Below, piece by piece: positions 49,310 to 57,942 of a stretch of DNA of 64,000 bases (within the stretch, counting starts at the first letter, position 1; each line of letters opens with the position of its first letter). Origin of the DNA: Pseudomonas sp. ABC1 (GTDB lineage: Bacteria > Pseudomonadota > Gammaproteobacteria > Pseudomonadales > Pseudomonadaceae); the NCBI RefSeq assembly GCF_013395055.1, contig NZ_CP058349.1, positions 2,292,001 through 2,356,000 on the forward strand, given 5' to 3'. The notes below the pieces were generated by a model, which saw only the letters and a list, made by a program, of their open reading frames with translations, did no database searches and was not told the origin of the DNA. Both the position numbers and the translations under genes were made by a program.

Positions 49310-49942
49310 ATGAAAAGAATTTTCTTGCTTATAACCGTGGCGCTGCTTGTTTCAAGTTGTGCCAATGTTGTCCGGCAGCCGGCCCAGGGCGATTACGCCG
49401 AAGTATACAGGCATGCCTACATGGCATTGCAGGAAGAAAAATGGCTTACATACAAGCAGTTGATGCGGGTGGTTATCGACAAGTCCACGGCAAGTGGTGC
49501 GCCTCCAGAACAGCGCGCCATTTTCTGGTATGAGTATGGGCGTGCTGCGGGCGTTGTATGTGACTGGAAAGATGCAGAGTTCGCGATGACCGTGGCCAAG
49601 AATATTGATACCAAGGTCGGAGGCCCGTCTCATGAGTCTCTCGGCGAGCTTGGAAGAATGAGTGTCGTCAGAAAGCAGTACGACAAAGCCGTTGGTTATT
49701 TCACCCTTGCTTTGCAGGAATTCACGAAATACCAAGAAGAAAATCCTGATAAGAAAATAACGAATCAGCTGGGCAATGCCAGGGTCATTGAAGACTATGC
49801 ATATGCCCTTGAACAGGCGGGTGGACAGCAAGCGGATGTAGATAAGCTTCGTGAAAAAGCGGCGGAGATTCGTGAAAAATTCACCGGACAAGAGGGAGCG
49901 TATGAGAGTGTTACCCCGTACGGGACACAATGCAGTTCGTAG
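49310..49942 (+). CDS. Putative lipoprotein with TPR-like helices
   Basis: A 210-residue exported protein: MKRIFLLITVALLVSSCANV is a lipoprotein signal with lipobox VSSC (acylated Cys17). The mature part is helical with TPR-like repeats (YEYGRAAGVVCDWKDAEFAM, RKQYDKAVGYFTLALQEF). It is not a recognised family. An earlier ATG at 49208 lacks a signal sequence and is less likely. It is in a low-GC stretch, 156 bases after the DUF6998 gene. Confidence 0.65.
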   Translation: MKRIFLLITVALLVSSCANVVRQPAQGDYAEVYRHAYMALQEEKWLTYKQLMRVVIDKSTASGAPPEQRAIFWYEYGRAAGVVCDWKDAEFAMTVAKNIDTKVGGPSHESLGELGRMSVVRKQYDKAVGYFTLALQEFTKYQEENPDKKITNQLGNARVIEDYAYALEQAGGQQADVDKLREKAAEIREKFTGQEGAYESVTPYGTQCSS

Positions 49943-50053
49943 GCAGGGTATAGATGGGTATCGCTACGCTCAACCCATCCTACGAATGGGTTGAGCGGGG
50001 TGAAAGATCAGGCTTGTTCTTGGTTGAAGCGCATATGAATATGCACTCGATTT

Positions 50054-50266
50054 TCAGGTTGCCTCGACCGTTAATACCAACTTGTTTTCTCGAACTTCGA
50101 CCTTGATCGGTTTATCGATCAGGAAGTTTGCCTTTTCCAGCCAATAGCCTTTGAGCAGGATAAAGGGCACTGCGGGCGGGGTCTTATGGGGTTCGTGTCG
50201 GCGGCGTTCGGCTGAATACTGGTAGTCGTAGAAACCGGGACGGACTTTGAGCTTGCGGTTTTTCAT
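50054..50266 (-). CDS. SymE-family type I toxin
   Basis: A 70-residue basic protein whose core, AVPFILLKGYWLEKANFLID and KPIKVEVRENKLVL, matches the SymE toxin domain (P-xxLKGxWLExAGF...VxVxxGxLVL), an AbrB-like fold. The ATG at 50266 has AGGAAC before it. Classical SymE is an SOS-induced RNA-cleaving or nucleoid-condensing toxin held in check by an antisense RNA (SymR). No clear LexA box was seen upstream. Confidence 0.7.
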   Translation of the reverse strand: MKNRKLKVRPGFYDYQYSAERRRHEPHKTPPAVPFILLKGYWLEKANFLIDKPIKVEVRENKLVLTVEAT

Positions 50267-50674
50267 GAGCGGTTCCTTGTGCAATTTTCACGTTGCGAAT
50301 TAATCCATTTGAAATGGCGGTCAGGAGGGTGAAAACAGCACAAGGCACTGCCCCAACTATTTCCTGCATGCAGGTGTTGTATTTGTTGGGCCTCCCGACC
50401 ATATATCCCGGATTTCAGGCAAAAAGAAACCGCAAATACTTCCGGGGTGCGGTTTCGCCCACCTTGTGGAGTTTTCACGCTCCGAGCCGCCAGAATACGG
50501 ACGCAAAGATTAGTGTCAAGGCAGGTCGGCCAACGTTGCCAAGTACGTCACATTTCAATTGAAAACGCCGCGCTCCCGGCATTGTTCGATTTGAAAACTG
50601 TGAACGGCTTCACAGCACTCATTGGCCCGAACGGGCAGCATTCGTCCTGTGTGCCAGATACACGGGACCGAGAA
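50267..50674. other. Non-coding region between symE-like and Rpn-family genes
   Basis: These 408 bases hold the divergent promoters of the toxin and the Rpn gene. The only clear structure is the 9-bp inverted repeat at 50426-50456. An antisense RNA to the toxin could lie at its 5' end, but I cannot demonstrate one. Confidence 0.4.
50426..50456. repeat. Inverted repeat (hairpin) before the Rpn-family gene
   Basis: GAAACCGCA and TGCGGTTTC form a perfect 9-bp stem with a 13-base loop. It could be a terminator for a small RNA or an operator. Confidence 0.5.
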
Positions 50675-51646
50675 ATGGCCCAGCCTTACGACGCCGGCTA
50701 CAAGTTGCTGTTCTCCAACCCCGAGTTCGTGCGCGACCTGCTGCTGGGCTTCGTGCCGCAGGCGTGGGTGGGGCAGGTGGATTTCGACAGCCTGCAGATG
50801 CTCAACGGGCATTACGTCAGCGAGGACATGCAGGGGCGCTGCGAGGATATGGTGTGGCGCCTCCGCTTGGGGAAAGACGATTGGGTCTATCTGTACCTGC
50901 TGCTGGAATTCCAGTCCACGCCGGATCGCTTCATGGCCTTGCGGCTGCTGACCTATGTCGGGCTGTTCTGGCAGCAACTGGAAAAACAGGGGCAGTTGAC
51001 CCGTGACGGGCGCTTGCCACCGGTATTGCCGCTGGTGCTCTACAACGGCTTGCGCCCCTGGCGACACTCCACCCGGCTAAGCGACGTATGCCACCCCGCG
51101 CCTCCTGGCCTGCAGGTATTTCAGCCAGGGTTCGACTACCTGCTGATCGACGAAAACCAGTACCCGGACAGCGAGCTGAATGGCCGGCAAAACCTGGTGG
51201 CGATGCTGATGCGCCTGGAGCAGGCACAGACACCGCAAGCGTTGAGGGTGATCGTCGATGAACTGCGCGGTTGGCTGACCCTGGATGACCAGACGCCCTT
51301 GCGCCGCAATATCACCCGGTGGATCATCGACCTGATCCGGCGGCGGGCATCGAATGGCCGGATTTCACCATTGAGCGACCTGACGGAGGTGAGCACCATG
51401 TTGGCGGAGCGTACGGAAACCTGGGCTGAGCACTGGGTGCAGGAAGGTATGGCGAAGGGGTTGGAGCAAGGCCGAAAATCACAGGCCGCCCTGCTGCAAC
51501 GCCTTCTGGGCAAGCGCTTTGGCACCCTGCCTGATTGGGCTGTCCAGCGTGTCGAGGAGGCAAGCGTGGAGCAGATCGCCGCATGGGCCGAGGCGATCTT
51601 CGAGGGTGCCAGCCTGGATGTGCTGCTGGAGCCGGGTGAGGCGTAG
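50675..51646 (+). CDS. Rpn-family recombination-promoting nuclease/putative transposase
   Basis: A 323-residue protein of the YhgA/Rpn (Transposase_31) family. It starts MAQPYDAGYKLLFSNPEFVRDLL and has a PD-(D/E)XK core: acidic residues in GRCEDMVWRLR and YLYLLLEFQST, then PPVLPLVLYNG. The C-terminus, LLQRLLGKRFGTLPDWAVQRV and EASVEQIAAWAEAIFEGASL, is a DUF4351 module. E. coli Rpn proteins are DNA endonucleases that raise RecA-independent recombination. These genes are often mobile or repeated; here it lies in an accessory patch. Confidence 0.85.
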   Translation: MAQPYDAGYKLLFSNPEFVRDLLLGFVPQAWVGQVDFDSLQMLNGHYVSEDMQGRCEDMVWRLRLGKDDWVYLYLLLEFQSTPDRFMALRLLTYVGLFWQQLEKQGQLTRDGRLPPVLPLVLYNGLRPWRHSTRLSDVCHPAPPGLQVFQPGFDYLLIDENQYPDSELNGRQNLVAMLMRLEQAQTPQALRVIVDELRGWLTLDDQTPLRRNITRWIIDLIRRRASNGRISPLSDLTEVSTMLAERTETWAEHWVQEGMAKGLEQGRKSQAALLQRLLGKRFGTLPDWAVQRVEEASVEQIAAWAEAIFEGASLDVLLEPGEA

Positions 51647-52073
51647 AAAAGCGGCTGCCCACAGGCATTGGGCAAGCGATTTCCTGAGGTTGTACCGAGC
51701 GTAGATGGGGTGGCTTTCTGGCCGATGGCTGCCAAGCCCGATCGCCCTTTTCGTGCGGTCACGGCCTGGAAGAGAGCCAGGCAGCGGCCAGTATTGGCTC
51801 TTCATATATAGAGTGAGTCTATGGTTGAAATGTCGCGCTCTGAGCGTGGACTGGGCGGTGCTGATCGTTACTGCAGTCTATGCCGCAGTTCGTGGCGAAA
51901 AGTGGACGATATAAGCTTGGCAAAGCTTGCTTGAGCGGGCTTTAAAAGTTCCGCCGTCATAAATATTTTATATTTCATACGCAAGACAGAAATATTCCGC
52001 TGCCAGTCTGCAGCGCAACACGACAGGCATCCTGTGCCGTGTTGCCAATATTTAGACCTGACAGGGGAATTGC
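51647..52073. other. Intergenic region and leader of the porin gene
   Basis: No gene is supported in these 427 bases. The distal part (about 51940-52073) is the promoter and untranslated leader of the porin gene, with AT-rich stretches near 51960-51980 and a hairpin at 52015-52045. Confidence 0.45.
52015..52045 (+). promoter_or_regulatory. Leader hairpin of the porin mRNA
   Basis: GCAACACG-A-CAGG, loop CAT, CCTG-TGC-CGTGTTGC forms a long stem with one internal loop, ending 28 bases before the porin ATG. The CCTGT of its 3' arm could alternatively pair with ACAGG in the ribosome-binding site (ACAGGGGAATTGC ATG). Confidence 0.45.
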
Positions 52074-53144
52074 ATGATTCGCAAATACTGTGCCGGCTTC
52101 GCCATGACTGCTTTGGCGGCCACCATTCCAGCAGTCTCTATGGCTGACGTTAGCATCTACGGTCGTGCCCATGTTTCCGTGGACTATCTGGACGACGGCG
52201 CCAAATACTCGGAAACAAACCTGTCCAGTAACTCCTCGCGTCTGGGCTTCAAGGGTGATCATGAGATCAACCCGAACCTGAAAGCCTTCTTCCAGATCGA
52301 GCAGGAAATTCGCTTCAACAGCCAAGGCAGCAGCAGCGATACCTTCAGCACCCGTGACACCTTCGTCGGTCTTTCCGGCAACTTCGGTGCCGTGCAGGTC
52401 GGTCGTTTCGACAGCCCGTTCAAAGTCGCCCGTGGCCCGGCCAACCTGTTCGGCGATCAGGTCGGTGATATCCGTAACCTGACCCGTGCTGGCGATGCTC
52501 GCTTCGATGAGCGTTACGACAACACCATCCAGTACACCACGCCTAACTTCAACGGTTTCACCGGTAACCTGGCCTACTCGCTGCACGAAGGCACGACCAA
52601 CAGCAACGCCGCTGCCAACGATGACGACAGCTCCGTCAGCGCATCGGTGAACTACGTTGCTGGCGCTTTCGAAGGTGCCCTGGCTTACGAGAAGGTCGAC
52701 GAAGACGCTTCGCGCGGCAAGCGTGACGGCGTACGCCTGGCCCTGGCCTACAAACTGACCAAGGAACTGAAGCTGGTCGGCTTCTACCAGACGGTCGATT
52801 ACGAAGGTCGTAACGCCACCAAGGCCGTGCAGGATCAGAACACTGCCAACGTCTATGGCCTGGGTGGTGAGTTCGCGGTTGGCCCGAACACTGCGCTGAA
52901 AGCGACCTGGTTCACCCGCGACGTCGATGCCAAGAACTATGACAGCGACATGTGGGTCGTCGGTGTCGAGCACAAGCTGGACAAGGCCGTGCGCGTCTAT
53001 GCCAACTACGCAGTCGTTTCCAACGACGACAACGTCAACCTGACGCCCTACAGGGAAGGCCGCAGCGCCAACCGCGCCAGCGGTGTCGATGCCCTCGGCA
53101 AAGATTCCAGCGGTCTGTCGGTAGGCCTGCGCTACGACTTCTGA
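52074..53144 (+). CDS. General outer-membrane porin (Gram-negative porin, 16-strand type)
   Basis: A 356-residue porin. A signal peptide (cleaved near AVSMA-DVS) is followed by DVSIYGRAHVSVDYLDDG and SRLGFKGDHEINPNLKAFFQIEQE. SGNFGAVQVGRFDSPFKVARG (eyelet region) and the C-terminal strand SGLSVGLRYDF, ending in phenylalanine as needed for BAM recognition, complete the pattern. It resembles Omp32-type trimeric anion-selective porins more than OprD. It is monocistronic with a strong terminator. Confidence 0.88.
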   Translation: MIRKYCAGFAMTALAATIPAVSMADVSIYGRAHVSVDYLDDGAKYSETNLSSNSSRLGFKGDHEINPNLKAFFQIEQEIRFNSQGSSSDTFSTRDTFVGLSGNFGAVQVGRFDSPFKVARGPANLFGDQVGDIRNLTRAGDARFDERYDNTIQYTTPNFNGFTGNLAYSLHEGTTNSNAAANDDDSSVSASVNYVAGAFEGALAYEKVDEDASRGKRDGVRLALAYKLTKELKLVGFYQTVDYEGRNATKAVQDQNTANVYGLGGEFAVGPNTALKATWFTRDVDAKNYDSDMWVVGVEHKLDKAVRVYANYAVVSNDDNVNLTPYREGRSANRASGVDALGKDSSGLSVGLRYDF

Positions 53145-53170
53145 TCCTTTTCGATCAGTCGAGCAGTATC

Positions 53171-53200
53171 GAAAAAGCGGACCTTCGGGTCCGCTTTTTC
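53171..53200 (+). terminator. Rho-independent terminator after the porin gene
   Basis: GAAAAAGCGGACC-TTCG-GGTCCGCTTTTTC: a 13-bp stem capped by a stable TTCG tetraloop and ending in a T-run, 26 bases after the stop. Confidence 0.93.
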
Positions 53201-53316
53201 ATGCCCATTCGGTCATCAAAATGAAATACCTCGTTCATAGACTCGCTGGGCATTCACTGATACCGGCTCCGGTATTCAGTGCTCTATTTCTTCCGTGTTC
53301 CTCAAGGATATCCCCC

Positions 53317-54018
53317 ATGCATCGCCTGCTTTTCATTGCTGTCGCTGGTCTGCTGAGCGCCTGTGCCCAGCAGGCCCCTGTCAAGCTGTACTCCGGCAAT
53401 GACCTGCCGCCGGCCCAGGTGGTCCGCGTCGAGCTGCCGCAAACGCTGGAAGTGCTGAACATCAATGGCCAGCCCGCACCCGCTGCGAACCGCATGCTTG
53501 GCAACGGCAGCCGCGAACTGCACCTGAAGCCCGGCGAATACCGCATCAATACCTACTACAAGAACGGCTTCGACATCGACGGTGGCCTGAGCCACGAGAT
53601 CGTGCGCAGCAAGAGCGCGACCTTCCACGTCAAGGGCCAGGCCGGAGACCTGTGGAAGCTGGAGTTCGACGAGCCGGAAAACCTGCTGCAAGCCCGTGAG
53701 CTGAAAACCCGCTTCACTGGCTGGGCCTCGAACACCCGTACCGGCGAGCGTGTAGCCACCGAGGCGGGCGGTGCCCAGGTGTCGCTGCTCACCCAGCTGC
53801 TCGGCAGTGGCGGCGGTGTGCCGGTTGCGGACGAAGCGGCGGTCGCGCCGCTGGAAGAACTCCGCCCGGCACCGCGCGTAGCGCCTACGGCCAGCAGCGC
53901 TGATGTTGCCTCCCGCACCCTGCCCCATGACGAAGCGGTGCTGACCACCCTGCAGCAGATCTGGCTGCTGCTGGGCGAAGACAGCCGCAAGACCTTCCTG
54001 GAGTGGGCGTCGCAGTGA
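53317..54018 (+). CDS. DUF2057-family lipoprotein
   Basis: A 233-residue protein starting MHRLLFIAVAGLLSACAQQA, a lipoprotein signal with lipobox LSAC. The body has the DUF2057 pattern: VVRVELPQTLEVLNINGQPA, GSRELHLKPGEYRINTYYKN and a tail with DEAVLTTLQQIWLLLGEDSR. The function of the family is not established. The ATG at 53317 is chosen because it begins the signal peptide. It sits alone between the porin terminator and a convergent AraC gene. Confidence 0.78.
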   Translation: MHRLLFIAVAGLLSACAQQAPVKLYSGNDLPPAQVVRVELPQTLEVLNINGQPAPAANRMLGNGSRELHLKPGEYRINTYYKNGFDIDGGLSHEIVRSKSATFHVKGQAGDLWKLEFDEPENLLQARELKTRFTGWASNTRTGERVATEAGGAQVSLLTQLLGSGGGVPVADEAAVAPLEELRPAPRVAPTASSADVASRTLPHDEAVLTTLQQIWLLLGEDSRKTFLEWASQ

Positions 54019-54112
54019 CCCTGAGTCGCTGACGGGTTGAGGCGCAACGCGCCGATACCCGTCGGGGTCGAGCACAGATGGCTCTCGCCGCGCTCGCCCC
54101 GCATGTGTCCCT

Positions 54113-55129
54113 TCAGCCGAACCCCCGCCCCAGGCCACTGGGCGCCAGGCCGGTCCAGCGCTTGAACGAACGCCGCAGGTTGGTGGTGTCGTTGAAGCAC
54201 AGGTGCTGGGCCACTTCCTCGTTGGTGTAACCCTTGATCTGGTACAGGTACAGCGCCTGGTGCTTGCGCACCCGGTCGAGCTGTTCCTGGAAGTGGCTGC
54301 CGTGCTTCTGCAACTTGCGTTTGAAAGAAGCCGGGCTCATGCCGAAGGTGGCGGCGACCCGTTCCAGGTTCAGCGGCTGGCGGATGTGTTCCCGCAAGTG
54401 GTCGTAGAGGCGGTCGAGAAAGCTGTCCTGCCAACCCAGTTGCTCCAGGCGCTGCCGGCAGCGCTGGGCGCTGACCTGCTGGGCGGTGGCCGAGGCGCCG
54501 GGGCAGGGTTGGTGCAGGTACTGCCGGGGCAGGCTCATCAGCGTCAACTGGCTGGAGAAGCGTACGTCCTCGCCCAGGTGCACCCAGTATTGCTCCACAT
54601 GCGTCGGCTCGGCGTGGGCGAATTGCAGGCGCCATGGCAGGCGCTGTCCGGACAGTTGCCGCGACAGGGCCAGGATCGCGGTCTGGCAGGCTTCCAGCAG
54701 GAAGCGCAACTGCGGGCCGGCGCCGCAACTGTCCAGCCAGTAGAGGTAGAGGTTGTGTTCGTCCAGCAACAGGCAAGGGCGCAGCAGCGGACTGAGCAGC
54801 GCGTGGCTGGCGCACAGGTGTTCCAGCGCCTGCAGCAGGTCGGTGGATTGCTGCAAGGCCAGGCTGGCCTCGCCGTAGTGGCCGGGCAGCAGGCGCTGGC
54901 CGTAGAGGAAGCTCAGGTCGTCGTCGCCCAGCAGGCGCTGGGCATTGGCGATCAATTGCAGGTATTGCAGGGGGCTGATGAGCGCCTGGCCGCTGGCGAT
55001 GTCCTCGTAGAACAGGCCGCAGCCGCGCAGCAGGCGATGGCTGTCGATGCCCCGCGACAACGCCAGATCGATCAGCCCGGCAGGCTGGTCGTGGGCGGGG
55101 ATGAAACGGCTGTCGCATTCGTACCACAT
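54113..55129 (-). CDS. AraC-family regulator with arabinose_bd-type sensor domain (OruR/ArgR-like)
   Basis: A 338-residue regulator: the N-terminal domain (LIDLALSRGIDSHRLLRGCG, ALISPLQYLQLIANAQRLLG) is of the Arabinose_bd family used by OruR, GliR and similar regulators. The C-terminal AraC domain shows NLERVAATFGMSPASFKRKL and NEEVAQHLCFNDTTNLRRSF. I prefer the ATG at 55129 (GGGAGAACGCAGC before it) over one at 55153 that overlaps the upstream gene. It is downstream of the membrane GGDEF gene on the same strand. Confidence 0.88.
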   Translation of the reverse strand: MWYECDSRFIPAHDQPAGLIDLALSRGIDSHRLLRGCGLFYEDIASGQALISPLQYLQLIANAQRLLGDDDLSFLYGQRLLPGHYGEASLALQQSTDLLQALEHLCASHALLSPLLRPCLLLDEHNLYLYWLDSCGAGPQLRFLLEACQTAILALSRQLSGQRLPWRLQFAHAEPTHVEQYWVHLGEDVRFSSQLTLMSLPRQYLHQPCPGASATAQQVSAQRCRQRLEQLGWQDSFLDRLYDHLREHIRQPLNLERVAATFGMSPASFKRKLQKHGSHFQEQLDRVRKHQALYLYQIKGYTNEEVAQHLCFNDTTNLRRSFKRWTGLAPSGLGRGFG

Positions 55130-55145
55130 GCTGCGTTCTCCCTTC

Positions 55146-56060
55146 TCATGCACAGCGCTGGAAGCGCTGTTTGGCCTGGGCCAGCGCCAGGTTGAGGCGC
55201 TTGAGCAGTTGCTCCGGCGCTTCTTCCAGGGCCATTGCCACCGCCACGCTGGCCTGCAGGTGCAGGCGTTCGCCGTGGCGCTGGCTCTTGTGCGCCAGGC
55301 TGGCGACCGCCTGTTGCAGCTCGTCGGCGAGTTGCTGCGCCTGGCGCTCGCCGGTCGCCGGCAGCAGGGCGATGAAGCGGTCGCCGGCCAGCCGGCACAG
55401 CAGGTCCTGCGGGCGCAGGTTGAGCAGCAGCACCTGCGCCACCGCCTGCAATACCTGGTCGCCCTCGGCCTGGCCGTAGCGCTGGTTGATGGCGTCGAAG
55501 TCGTCCAGGTCGATGGCCACCAGCGACAGCGGTAGGTTGTCCCGCTCGCTCTGCTCCAGCGCCATCTGCAATTGCTGGCGCAGGTACTGGGCGCTGCCCA
55601 GCGGCGTCAGGCGGTCGAACAGCCGGTGTTCGCGAAACAGCCGCTCGCGCTTGCTCATCTGTGCGCTGATGGCCTGTTGTTCCTGGTGCAGGTGGTAGAT
55701 GCCGACGGTCATCAGCAGCAGGCCGATGGGCATCGGCGCGTTCTCCAGCCAGTTGTCCCAGAGCGCGTCATCGGGCAACCGGATGAATTCGTCGAGGACG
55801 TCCATCCACCAGGAGAAGGTGATGCAGCACAGGCCGAGGGCCAGCAGGCGCGTCACCCGTCCGGCGGGGCGGGCGCGCAATAGCATGATCAGCCAGACCA
55901 GCCAGATCAGCATCGAGCCGCCTTCGCCGAGCACGTCCAGCCACTTGATCGCGGCCCAGGGTTTGATCTGTCCGGCAGCCAGGTAGATGTGCAGCCCCAG
56001 GTTGGCGGCCAGCACCAGGCCGAGCAGGGTGAACAGGTGCAGGCGCAGGAAGGATTTCAT
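55146..56060 (-). CDS. Membrane GGDEF-domain protein with degenerate active site
   Basis: A 304-residue protein with about four to five N-terminal membrane helices (to about residue 125; for example LFTLLGLVLAANLGLHIYLA) and a C-terminal GGDEF-fold domain (PLSLVAIDLDDFDAINQRYG, EGDQVLQAVAQVLL). The signature is AGDRF at about 223-227, not GG(D/E)EF, and the second glutamate needed for metal binding is arginine. It is probably catalytically dead and may bind GTP or c-di-GMP, or act as a scaffold. The AraC gene begins 16 bases downstream. Confidence 0.82.
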   Translation of the reverse strand: MKSFLRLHLFTLLGLVLAANLGLHIYLAAGQIKPWAAIKWLDVLGEGGSMLIWLVWLIMLLRARPAGRVTRLLALGLCCITFSWWMDVLDEFIRLPDDALWDNWLENAPMPIGLLLMTVGIYHLHQEQQAISAQMSKRERLFREHRLFDRLTPLGSAQYLRQQLQMALEQSERDNLPLSLVAIDLDDFDAINQRYGQAEGDQVLQAVAQVLLLNLRPQDLLCRLAGDRFIALLPATGERQAQQLADELQQAVASLAHKSQRHGERLHLQASVAVAMALEEAPEQLLKRLNLALAQAKQRFQRCA

Positions 56061-56177
56061 CGCTGGAGCTCTCCGGGGCGCTGGGCTTCAGGCGTCTGGG
56101 CGCAGCGTCGCCCTCGGGGGTTGTGGGTGTCGGGCCATGAGCATGCACGCTGCCGATGACCCGCAGATGACGGTCGC

Positions 56178-57584
56178 TTACTTGTCGCGTGCGCTACAGG
56201 GCAGGCCGTCCGGTCCTTGATTGCCTTCGCAGGTGCGCGGCGGCAGCAGTTCCAGCGCGGGCTGGCGCAGGTACTTGTGACCGTCTTGGCGCACCAGGTC
56301 GAAGGCATCGTAGAGATGCCCGCCGACGGTGTAGCTGCGCACTTCCAGGCGTTCGGCGGTGACTTCCACGGTCTGGTAGAGCTGAGTGTCTTCGGCGCTG
56401 CGGTCCGGCTGGTCGGCGGCGCGGTCGTTGAGGCCGTACATCTTCGAGCCTGCCACCGACACCAGGTACACCGGGCCCTGCTGGGGTTCGCCGGCCTGGC
56501 GGCGCTGGCTGGCCTGCGCCTGGCCAGCGGGGTGGCTGAGGCGGCTGTAGCAGTGGTCGTGGCCTTGCAGCACCAGGTCCACGTCGTGGCGGTCGAGGAT
56601 GGGTTTCCAGGCCTGTTTCAGTGGCTCGCTGTCTTCGGGGCGGGCGCAGGTGAACAACGGTTGGTGCACCACCACGATGTTCCAGCGCGCCTCGCTGCCT
56701 GCGAGCTGGGTGTCCAGCCAGCGGCCTTGACGCTCCAGGGTGCCGAGGTCGAGGGCCGAGGTGCCGTCGAGGACGATGAAGCGCACGCCCTGGTAGTCGA
56801 CCCGGTAGCTGGTCTCGGCGGCGCCCTCGGCGCCGTTGCGCGGCAGGGCGAACTGCAGCGGCCAGTGCGGGCCGAGCAGGCGGGTTTCGTGACCCTGGTC
56901 GTCGAGGTGGTCGACGTATTCGTGGTTACCCACCGCCGGCAGTTGCGGGACCTGGGCGTAGTGGAAGCCGCCGGCCTGGCTCCATTCGCCCCATTCGTCG
57001 TCATGGGCGAGGTCGTCACGTTGCGACACCAGGTCGCCGGCATGCACCACCAGCGCCGGGTTGGCGGTGTTCTGCAGGGCCTGGCGCACGGTGCGCGAAG
57101 CGAGGGCGAGGATGTCGTTCTGCACGTCGCCCAGGTAGATGAAGCGGAACGGCGCGAAGCCGGCCTGGGCGGTGCGGAACTGCAACCACTCGCTCCAGCC
57201 GTCATGGCCTTTTACCCGGTAGACGTAGGCCTGGTCGGGCTGCAGGTCATCCAGGCGGACATGGTGATAGCGGGCGTCGCCGTTCTCGCTGCGCAGTGTG
57301 CGGGGCGTTTCGCCGGTGAGGGTCCTGGCGCGTTGGGCCAGCAGTGGGCCGTCCAGGGCGGGGGCGAGCTGGATTTCGCTGACGGTCTGGCGGGCGTCGG
57401 TGCGGTAGCTGATAGCCATCTGCCGGGACGGGTCGGCGCCTGGCGTCAGCACGATACGGTCCGCCAGACCGCTGACCTGGTAAGGCAGGCCCGGCGTGCG
57501 CGGCAGTTCCGGGGTGGCGGCGGACAGGCTGTGGCTGAACAGGCAGGCGGCGATCAGGCCGGCGAGCAGGGTGCGGTGATGCAT
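56178..57584 (-). CDS. Secreted metallophosphoesterase (purple-acid-phosphatase-like)
   Basis: A 468-residue exported phosphoesterase: signal peptide MHHRTLLAGLIAACLFSHSLSA, an N-terminal fibronectin-like domain (VRLDDLQPDQAYVYRVKG), then calcineurin-like metal sites. These are FIYLGDVQND, VVHAGDLVSQRDD, PAVGNHEYVD, IVVVHQPLF and LQGHDHCYSR, the full dinuclear metal set. It would release phosphate from esters in the periplasm or outside. A Pho-box-like repeat lies upstream, and the divergent neighbours are a TonB-dependent receptor and a phytase, so a phosphate-starvation role is likely. Confidence 0.88.
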   Translation of the reverse strand: MHHRTLLAGLIAACLFSHSLSAATPELPRTPGLPYQVSGLADRIVLTPGADPSRQMAISYRTDARQTVSEIQLAPALDGPLLAQRARTLTGETPRTLRSENGDARYHHVRLDDLQPDQAYVYRVKGHDGWSEWLQFRTAQAGFAPFRFIYLGDVQNDILALASRTVRQALQNTANPALVVHAGDLVSQRDDLAHDDEWGEWSQAGGFHYAQVPQLPAVGNHEYVDHLDDQGHETRLLGPHWPLQFALPRNGAEGAAETSYRVDYQGVRFIVLDGTSALDLGTLERQGRWLDTQLAGSEARWNIVVVHQPLFTCARPEDSEPLKQAWKPILDRHDVDLVLQGHDHCYSRLSHPAGQAQASQRRQAGEPQQGPVYLVSVAGSKMYGLNDRAADQPDRSAEDTQLYQTVEVTAERLEVRSYTVGGHLYDAFDLVRQDGHKYLRQPALELLPPRTCEGNQGPDGLPCSARDK

Positions 57585-57636
57585 GCGGTGGATTCCTTGG
57601 CGAGGGTGCGAATGGCAGTCAAGGAAACAAAGGCGG

Positions 57637-57654
57637 ATGACGGTTCGGTGACAG
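57637..57654 (-). promoter_or_regulatory. Pho box upstream of the metallophosphoesterase
   Basis: On the minus strand CTGTCAC-CGAA-CCGTCAT: two 7-mers 11 bases apart, each one base from the PhoB half-site CTGTCAT, with the standard 4-base spacer. It is 53 bases from the start codon. Confidence 0.6.
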
Positions 57655-57853
57655 GCGCGGGGTCGATTTGGCTCAGGGAAAAAGGCAGCGAAAAGCTTCA
57701 GGCCGCACGTTCAGAAGCCCGACGGGAGTGGCCCTGGATGCTGTATCTGCCGCTTGCAGCTTATCGCCGGCCACTGCCAAAGGGGGTCATATCGGCTCAA
57801 AAACCCAGCGATCTTCGCTGAAAATACCCGCTTTGGCCGTCGCTCCCGGCAGG

Positions 57854-57871
57854 CCGTCACGGAATTGCCAT
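57854..57871 (+). promoter_or_regulatory. Weaker Pho-box-like repeat upstream of the phytase-linked receptor
   Basis: CCGTCAC-GGAA-TTGCCAT has the same 7-4-7 geometry, with 5 of 7 positions matching CTGTCAT in each half. It lies 71 bases upstream of the receptor ATG. Confidence 0.3.
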
Positions 57872-57942
57872 ATCGCCCTCCTACCGTCCGCTGCCATTCC
57901 CGGCCGATTTGCCGGACCGACCGTTCGAGGGGAGACAGCGAC

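Larger units (their letters stand above)
57585..57942. other. Divergent promoter region of the phosphoesterase and phytase-linked receptor
   Basis: These 358 bases contain no gene but two candidate Pho boxes (57637-57654 and 57854-57871), oriented towards the two divergent genes. Confidence 0.55.
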
